Below are positions 58,109 through 64,000 of a stretch of DNA of 64,000 bases, in pieces. Source of the stretch: Fragum whitleyi (lineage: Eukaryota > Mollusca > Bivalvia > Cardiida > Cardiidae). Within the stretch, counting starts at the first letter, position 1. Every line of letters begins with the position of its first letter. The notes below the pieces were generated by a model. It was not told the origin of the DNA and searched no databases. It was given only the letters and a program-made list of their open reading frames with translations. The stretch spans positions 13,376,957-13,440,956 of the forward strand of contig OX411552.1 in assembly GCA_948146395.1 (NCBI GenBank), given 5' to 3'. The position numbers and the translations under genes were made by a program.

Positions 58109-58384
58109 TTGATTGATTGAATGGAGTTTAACGCCGCTTTCAACATTATTTCAGTTATATCGCGGCGGCTGGAGCACCTAACGATGAATTCCTGGTATTT
58201 CTATCACCAGTACAACCACCACATTCTTTCCTAGCCTCCAGCCGCTATCTCACATAGGTCTACGATTATCAACCCATTGGTGAGAGACAAATAGTCGGAA
58301 AGAATGAGTGCCGCCGTCGGGGATCGAACCCGCGAACTCTAGATTGACAGTCCGACGCGCTACCAACTGCGCTATGACGGCGGC
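58109..58384 (-). repeat. Full-length SINE with target-site duplication
   Basis: 276 bp, flanked by the 13 bp direct repeat TGCAAAGTTTCAG (58096-58108 and 58385-58397). Tail AATCAATCAA on the minus strand; head intact with GCGCTATGACGGCGGC complement of the A-box region. The best-preserved copy in the window. Confidence 0.95.
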
Positions 58385-59199
58385 TGCAAAGTTTCAGATT
58401 GATTGGCCCAGTGGGTTGGGAGATGTTTTAAGAATTTGTTGACAAAAGGACAGATGGACAGACAGACGGTGAGTGATCAAAAAATTTAGCTTTGGGCACT
58501 TTTTGCCCAGGGGATCTTTAAACAAGAGCAGCCAAAGGTCAGCTTCAAGTGCTTTTAAATGAAAAAAATCTAAGTCGAAAAGGAGGCATAACTCTTACAA
58601 AATTCCTTTCAGTTATCTCCCTTGATAGGCTGGCTAGCTCTTGTGATGGTGAATACACATGCCAATTTTAATGTAGACATCTTTAGTTACAACAGAAATA
58701 TGTCAAATGTTGAAGTTTGTCACACAAACACCTTCACCTACACCAACGCCAAGTGGATGCCAATACCTTGTTTTTAAAAAAAGAGAGCTAGGCTAAAAAA
58801 GTGTACGGCAAAGAAATCATGGGTTATCAGACTTTAGAATTGATCTTCCCCAAAAATAGATGGAATGACAGACAAACTGACTTCAGTGTAGAAATTTCAT
58901 CAATGTTTTCCTCACTGAATGACAATATCCCCCTAATCCTTTGGAAGGTCGGCTATACATTTTTCATGCTATATAAGATTTCACACAAAAGTATAGTTTA
59001 AAGACAACCAAATGTCGTTTATACAGCTAAATCCCAGCTGTATTTACGACATTGTGGCAGTAAACACATGCTTTAGGACAGGGTTATAATTGAAAAGACA
59101 GAATCTGGCTTGGTATTTCATTTTTTATACAAAATGAATGAATATTTAGGTATTATCTACAACAATAACTCAGTCAGGTACCCCAAGAAATAGTGAGAT

Positions 59200-59626
59200 A
59201 TAGAGGATAATCATTTGTTTCAGAGTAAGATCGCTTTATATTTCATTGAGTGAACAACAAAAGCTATATTTTCATGAGTAGCGGAGCCACAAGTGAAAAT
59301 ATTGCTTTTGTTCTTCACGAAATGAAACATTAATCAATCTTATATTAAAAACAAACGCTTATTCTATTTCTTTATTGCAAAAGTGAGACAAAATGTGACA
59401 TTTTTACGACATAGTTTCGTAAAGCGCGTCATTGTTCGAGTGATTGCTATGGAACTTTCATTGTGACATTACTTATTTCGCCCCGCATAGATGATATCAG
59501 ATAGGATGAAATGCACAAAAGCAGGGTATAAGTTTCTAATAATTTCACTGCTTTTGTGGTGAGATTATCAAGTGATAATCTACCGTTATTTCTCTAGAAA
59601 CTACCGAAAAGCATTAAAGAATAAAC
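59200..59626 (-). repeat. MITE family R, full copy
   Basis: On the plus strand: GAGGATAATCATTTGTTTC, hairpin GTAAGATCGCTTTATA / ATTAATCAATCTTATAT, GCGGAGCCACAAGTG, GCCCCGCATAGATGATATC, and CTACCGAAAAGCATTAAAG at the end. Confidence 0.85.
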
Positions 59627-60780
59627 ACAGAATGTTTTTGATAAATGCTTAAAGGTAATCTGAACATCCGCAAAATAAGGTTTCAAAAATCTCCTAGTTT
59701 ATTCCTAACCATGTGAAACCAGTTGTGCAAGAATTCTGCCTCATCCAAACCCAATGTGAATGGTTTTGTTGGATAATAACAAATGAGGTTTGGAAAGACA
59801 GTTTAGGAAATTATTAAACCCTTGACAGAGGTCAATTCAGAGAGGGCCAGGTCCGTTCAAACAAACCCCCTCTGTATCTCGATTTCTTCACTTTTGCAGA
59901 GAGTTCAATAAAAATCTAGTAACACAAGGAAAACACCCCTTGAAAAGTAGTGCTTGAACCACAGAAACATTTGATTCCACCAATCAAAGATATCGGTTGC
60001 GCATAATTTGAGTAATTTGTCTCGCAATATCCCTATCTATATAGATAGGGATACTATAGGACTAATTACACAAATTATGTAGACCTTTATTTATCCCCGT
60101 TACAGAAATCTTGGATCCTCCGCAGCTCAAATCAGAGCTACAGATAGACGGGCTTAATTAGACTGTGAATTGTGATATTTTGATAATCCTGCAACCAGTT
60201 ATATCTTGTGAAGTTGTGGGTACTCATTAGAATTGTTGAGATAATTTAATTGAGTACCCATAAGATAGGTTTTCAACAGAAAATAAAATTCAAGAATGAC
60301 GGTACCCCCTCTTAGCTGTAATACTGCTTGAATTGCGTAAGGCAGCAAGCTATCACTTTGTTTGGATGAATTTCAAATGTAAATGATTTGGGACCCGAAA
60401 TTTGATCTCATTTAATGATCATTGAATACTTTTTTTATATAATGATGAACAGAAAATTCAAACTGAACTGTGACAATTCAGATAAATTTTTATATCATCT
60501 ACTTAACATTTATATCATGCCTATAATTTCCTTTTAAAACTAGTAAATGTTGTAATGAATTTTTTCACAAATAGAGGCCCATTTAGTTTCTCATGTATCC
60601 GACTTGATAAGAAAATAACTCGAAATATTCAAGAAAGGAATTTTTCTCCAAAAAGAACACCAACTTTTTAAAAGACATTCACCCATCCAATAAGGCATGA
60701 TTGTGCCGTTTTCTTCTCAAGCAGATTAAGCTCTGTGACAGTAAGAATAGTGTGATAGTTGTAGTAAGCAAAAGATAGTT

Positions 60781-61020
60781 TCTTGAGCATCTGTTTGTTT
60801 TCAGAACCTTAAAGTTTACGTGTCAAAGGCTCATGCTTTAAGCATTTATCTGTACACTCAGAATTTTACATCTGTGTTATTTATTACTTGAGAAAATGTT
60901 TCTTGAGCATCTGTTTGTTTTCAGAACCTTAAAGTTTACGTGTCAAAGGCTCATGCTTTAAGCATTTATCTGTACACTCAGAATTTTACATCTGTGTTAT
61001 TTATTACTTGAGAAAATGTA
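60781..61020. repeat. Tandem duplication, 2 x 120 bp
   Basis: 60781-60900 and 60901-61020 are identical apart from the last base (T versus A). Each copy holds TTTATT, which on the minus strand reads AATAAA and could be a poly(A) signal for EIF2S2 (60880-60885, 61000-61005). Confidence 0.97.
61000..61005 (-). promoter_or_regulatory. Candidate poly(A) signal for EIF2S2
   Basis: AATAAA on the minus strand, 333 bp after the stop; repeated at 60880-60885 by the 120 bp duplication. No experimental support. Confidence 0.35.
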
Positions 61021-61025
61021 TTGGT

Positions 61026-61066
61026 AAAAGTAGGAATTGCTAGAGACAAGCAATTTCTACTATTAC
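61026..61066. repeat. Short hairpin
   Basis: AAAAGTAGGAATTGCT and AGCAATTTCTACTATT are inverted around AGAGACA. It resembles the central hairpin of the TTAA MITE at 61690-61905. Confidence 0.6.
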
Positions 61067-61337
61067 CACTATATTTTCTACCAGGAAGGGAAAATTCTTT
61101 TCAAAATTGAATCAACCCTTCGCTGTTGTCTCCATCCCTTAACAAATTTGGCAAATGTAGAATAACAGACAAGGTATATTTATCTCCAGTTCCAACTTGA
61201 CTTAATTTCTATTTCATCAATTATTTACTTTCATGAATCCTAGTCATAATAATCTAAAAATTTGAGAAAGTATGTCAGAGGTCCAATAGGAGAATAAGAA
61301 CAAGTACCATAGACAGAGATCCCTAGAATATAATAGA

Positions 61338-61513
61338 TTATTGAGCATTTGCTCGCATTGCTGCCCTGCGTCCCGTGACGGCTTGGAAACCTGATTTAAT
61401 GCTAGCCACTGAACACCGTGCACCACAAGTTTCACACTGTAGGAAAAATAAACGTTCTTCTTTCTGTAATAAGGTATCCGGTGATTTGCATGTGTGACAG
61501 GTAACATATTCCT
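61338..61513 (-). CDS. EIF2S2: Eukaryotic initiation factor 2 subunit beta, terminal exon
   Basis: Last coding exon, 57 codons plus TAA (61338-61340 on the minus strand). The acceptor, read on the minus strand, is CTATTTTCAG ending at 61514; the frame enters with AG of a split codon. The peptide starts [15 protein letters not shown] and ends [16 protein letters not shown], the highly conserved C-terminus of eIF2-beta. The four cysteines of the C2-C2 zinc ribbon (CHTC and CETC) are intact. eIF2-beta is part of the eIF2 ternary complex that delivers initiator Met-tRNA to the ribosome. Upstream exons were not found up to 64000 and must lie to the right. The two larger overlapping frames in this place are open by chance, because they run into the intron. 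Confidence 0.95.
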
Positions 61514-61689
61514 CTGAAAATAGACAACAAGAATGCCAGATGCACAAAAGAGTAGAGTTTGACACTTGAAGTTTAACACTCCTTATTTCCAGGCAGGACT
61601 CCATCATTTTGTAAGTTAGGAGACCTTTTGTCCCATTGATTAGATAGGAATATTTTGACAAACAAATGATCAAGACAGTTTCCTTTTAA

Positions 61690-61905
61690 CCCCTTGCTAT
61701 TTAATCCCTGCTTTTTACGTGCCTGTGTTTTTATGATTGATAAAACATTGTGAAAGGAAATTGCTTCTGACAAGCAATTTCTTTTTTTTCCACACCATTT
61801 TCTACACTACAGAATGGTTATTTTTGAAATTAAATACACTTTAAATTTTCGTCTGCAAAACCTTTGAATTTGGACAGGTCCAAAATTTTGTAAAACAGGA
61901 AAGTG
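61690..61905 (-). repeat. TTAA-flanked MITE, copy 3
   Basis: TTAA at 61686-61689 and 61906-61909, 216 bp, inverse orientation to 20667-20888. Central hairpin GAAATTGCTTCTGACAAGCA. Flanks CCAAATTCAAAGG-type sequence are conserved. Confidence 0.85.
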
Positions 61906-62279
61906 TTAATATCAGTCAATATTTTAGACCTGTTCAACACTTTTTGAAAGTTTTTGCATTCTTATTTGCTTGCATCTGTTACTAGTTATTTTGACAAAAA
62001 ACCATCTTTGTAACAAGCAATTTCTTTTTTCACACAATTCGTCCTCCCCAGTACAAGATTCAGATTCCATACTAGCTTTTAGCTTGGACTCTTAATTTCA
62101 TCAGTTAGGAGTCCACTGGAATCCTTTCTAAAAGAATATAGAGCCAAACTTCCACCAGAATGGCACATTCACTGAACCCCTAGAAGACTATTTCTTTTAG
62201 GCTTAAGTCTTGAATTTTGCAAACTTACAGCATTTCCCTGGTTAAAGGTGAAGTAAATAAAAATTTGAGGCTCAACGTC

Positions 62280-62400
62280 AGGAAATTTTTTTTAAGCAGT
62301 CTTCAATTCTTTTCTGGAGTTGAACCCCAGAGAGTCTATGGGACTCACATCAGTTAGTACTGTGCAAAACCTGCGTTCCTTAAAACCCTGGCCAGGTGAA
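62280..62400 (+). repeat. Dispersed repeat, copy 1
   Basis: Shares TCTTCAATTCTTTTCTGGAG, CAAAACCTGCGTTCCTTAAA and ACCCTGGCC with 63590-63720. Confidence 0.6.
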
Positions 62401-63589
62401 AAGAGACTGTGAATAGTTCAAACCTGCCCATAATTCAATGTTCATGCTGCCGCTGGCCAAATTCGCAAATGGCAAATAAAAGTTAATTATAGCGCTAATT
62501 TTTTTAATTGGCAAAAGTACATGGCGTGGAATAAAAGACAATCTATCTCTATTGAGATAACCTAGAATTTTCCTCCAAATATAATAGTCGAGTCATTGTC
62601 AATTGAGTCAATTATTTTATCAGGTCTGACATGGGACAAACCCATTTCCTTATCAATAAAAGTTTTAATTGAAAGCTTATTCAATTGCATAAAGTAAACA
62701 AGCAGCTCATTGGATGATCGCCCATATTAATTTTTGTTAGTGGGCATGACTAAATTACACCACATCCTCGGTAATTTGCTTTGGTATTATTTTAACAGAG
62801 CAATTAGTTCAGACTTGCATACACATATTCACTTTATTTATGTCAAAAAAATATAACAATGGCCACCTTTAACATTTTTCTAACCAATTTATTTATCTAA
62901 ATTGGTTTACTATGCTCTGATATATTTTGATAGTTTCACCCTCGGCAGCAGTTCCGCCATTCAAAATCCGAAAAATTCTAGTAAAATTGTATTCACATGC
63001 AGGAAGTATTGAATATTCTGCTCATGATTTTTGCAAATAAATTAGAATTTGTTTAATTTCACCCAAAAATTAAAACCATTTAAAACAAAAGGAAAATCTG
63101 AACAATTTACTAGGCTCATTGTAACAACACAACAACTGTCTCATCAATTTGGCCCAAACTATGATCCATTTGGCTCCAACTTTTTTCATTTGGCAAAAAT
63201 GATGGCGACAACTTTTTTCAAGCCAGAGAGAACCCTGCGTAATTGTAAAGGAGTTGTGTCCACAAAATTTGGATGTACAGACTAACAAGACCCTTAACTT
63301 GTTATCAGGCATTTGAAAATGCTTATTAAATAAACTATTCTTGTTGTGTTTTCAACAATCGTGACATTTAAAAGGTATACACAATTGACTTTGGGATAAA
63401 CTGAGATGACACTAATAAATCTTCAACTTGGCAGTGTATAATTTTTTTTATTCAATACAACTGGTTTGACGGGGTCTAGCTATTTACTATATAAATATTA
63501 TAATATCCTCTGGATTAACCTACGCATGTACAAGGTATCTGATATATATGTAGGTACATTTTTGTTAACTTCGGAAAATTAATAGATGA

Positions 63590-63720
63590 CTGTTTTAAAC
63601 AGTTTTCAATTCTTTTTTAGAAGTTGTTCCTCAGAGGGCCCTAGGTAGTTTTGAGAGAGCAGTCTACTTGTTTGCGAGTCTCTGGCTCGCAAAACCTGCC
63701 TCCCCTAAAACCCTGCCATT
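63590..63720 (+). repeat. Dispersed repeat, copy 2
   Basis: TTTTCAATTCTTTTTTAGAA, CAAAACCTGCCTCCCCTAAA and ACCCTGCC in the same order as 62280-62400, with a 25 bp longer middle part. Confidence 0.6.
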
Positions 63721-63904
63721 CTCCATTCTTTCAGGAAGTTTGTCTGTCAAGTGATCATGTTCTTAAATCTATGTTACTCTATGACAACTTACTTATATAT
63801 CTTCTTAAAACCATTTCTATTTGTTTTTGGTTAAATCGGCCTCTAATAATGAGTTGATTATTACCATCTACTGAACCACTGAAAATACAAATAGATCATA
63901 GATA

Positions 63905-64000
63905 CAAACAATTATTCTATTTCTTTAATGCAAAATTGAAATAAAATGTGAAATTTGCTTGACAAATTCTCTTTAAATGTGACATTTTGCAAATGATTAC
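63905..64000 (-). repeat. MITE family R, cut by the window end
   Basis: ACAAACAATTATTCTATTTC, ATGCAAAATTGAAATAAAAT and GTGACATTTTGC match 59340-59420 on the same strand. Confidence 0.6.

Larger units (their letters stand above)
48689..61020. other. Repeat region between claudin-like gene and EIF2S2
   Basis: No coding sequence is recognised. Named elements are listed separately. A TA microsatellite is at about 50846-50866. In 48700-49390, 58500-59190 and 59630-60770 I see no named repeat apart from a short palindrome CCCTATCTATATAGATAGGG at about 60030-60050. Confidence 0.65.
61514..64000 (-). other. Presumed last intron of EIF2S2, no further exon seen
   Basis: Contains a TTAA MITE, two related repeat fragments (62280-62400, 63590-63720) and the start of a family R MITE (63905). 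I searched for the eIF2-beta central region and did not recognise it. The remaining sequence is AT-rich. Confidence 0.6.

Noticed and set aside
57560..58500. Coding potential for a transposase or reverse transcriptase in the repeat region
   Set aside because: No catalytic motifs in any frame here or elsewhere in the window; all mobile elements seen are non-autonomous.
61244..61579. Long open frame on the minus strand in another frame over the EIF2S2 exon
   Set aside because: Its product has no similarity to known proteins, and the overlapping frame has the eIF2-beta zinc ribbon and a proper acceptor.

Overview
The window looks like a piece of a repeat-rich animal nuclear genome, most likely a bivalve mollusc. 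The base composition is AT-rich, coding sequence is sparse and split by GT-AG introns, and the intergenic DNA is packed with tRNA-derived SINEs, short inverted-repeat elements (MITE and fold-back types) and arrays of about 155 bp tandem repeats. The bivalve assignment is an inference from repeat style and protein types; I cannot name a species. No bacterial operons, CRISPR arrays, rRNA or confidently functional tRNA genes are visible.

Four gene models are supported. (1) 1038-7591, plus strand: the last two coding exons of a secreted or surface cysteine-rich glycoprotein; its first exon lies left of the window. (2) 15364-23718, plus strand: a complete three-exon tandem paralogue of gene 1 (607 codons), with signal peptide, clustered-cysteine N-terminal module, large N-glycosylated ectodomain and a short hydrophobic C-terminus. 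Both resemble the extracellular half of lophotrochozoan family-B-like (secretin/Mth-type) seven-helix receptors, but no seven-helix segment is seen. (3) 36698-48602, plus strand: a three-exon claudin/PMP22-superfamily four-helix protein (659 aa) whose first extracellular loop is enlarged to about 450 residues, with Pro/Arg/Thr-rich repeats of about 40 residues. The splice phases of all exons in genes 2 and 3 match exactly. (4) 61338-61513, minus strand: the terminal exon of translation initiation factor eIF2-beta (EIF2S2), carrying the C2-C2 zinc ribbon; the rest of the gene is presumably to the right of the window.

Layout: 0-8 kb paralogue A with MITE-filled intron; 8-15 kb repeats; 15-24 kb paralogue B; 24-36 kb dense nested repeats; 36.7-48.6 kb claudin-like gene with an 8.3 kb first intron; 48.7-53.5 kb inverted-repeat elements; 53.6-57.3 kb a higher-order tandem array of about 155 bp monomers; 57.5-60.8 kb further degenerate tandem repeats, a SINE and a MITE; 60.8-61.0 kb an almost perfect 120 bp tandem duplication downstream of EIF2S2; 61.3-64 kb the EIF2S2 end and flanking repeats.

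The most unusual items are the claudin-like protein with a giant repetitive loop, the four tandem copies of the 3' half of its second coding exon including the splice donor, and the tandem ectodomain paralogues without visible transmembrane core. The genes do not form an obvious pathway; claudin-like protein and the two glycoproteins are all expected at the cell surface or outside the cell, while EIF2S2 is a cytosolic housekeeping factor.
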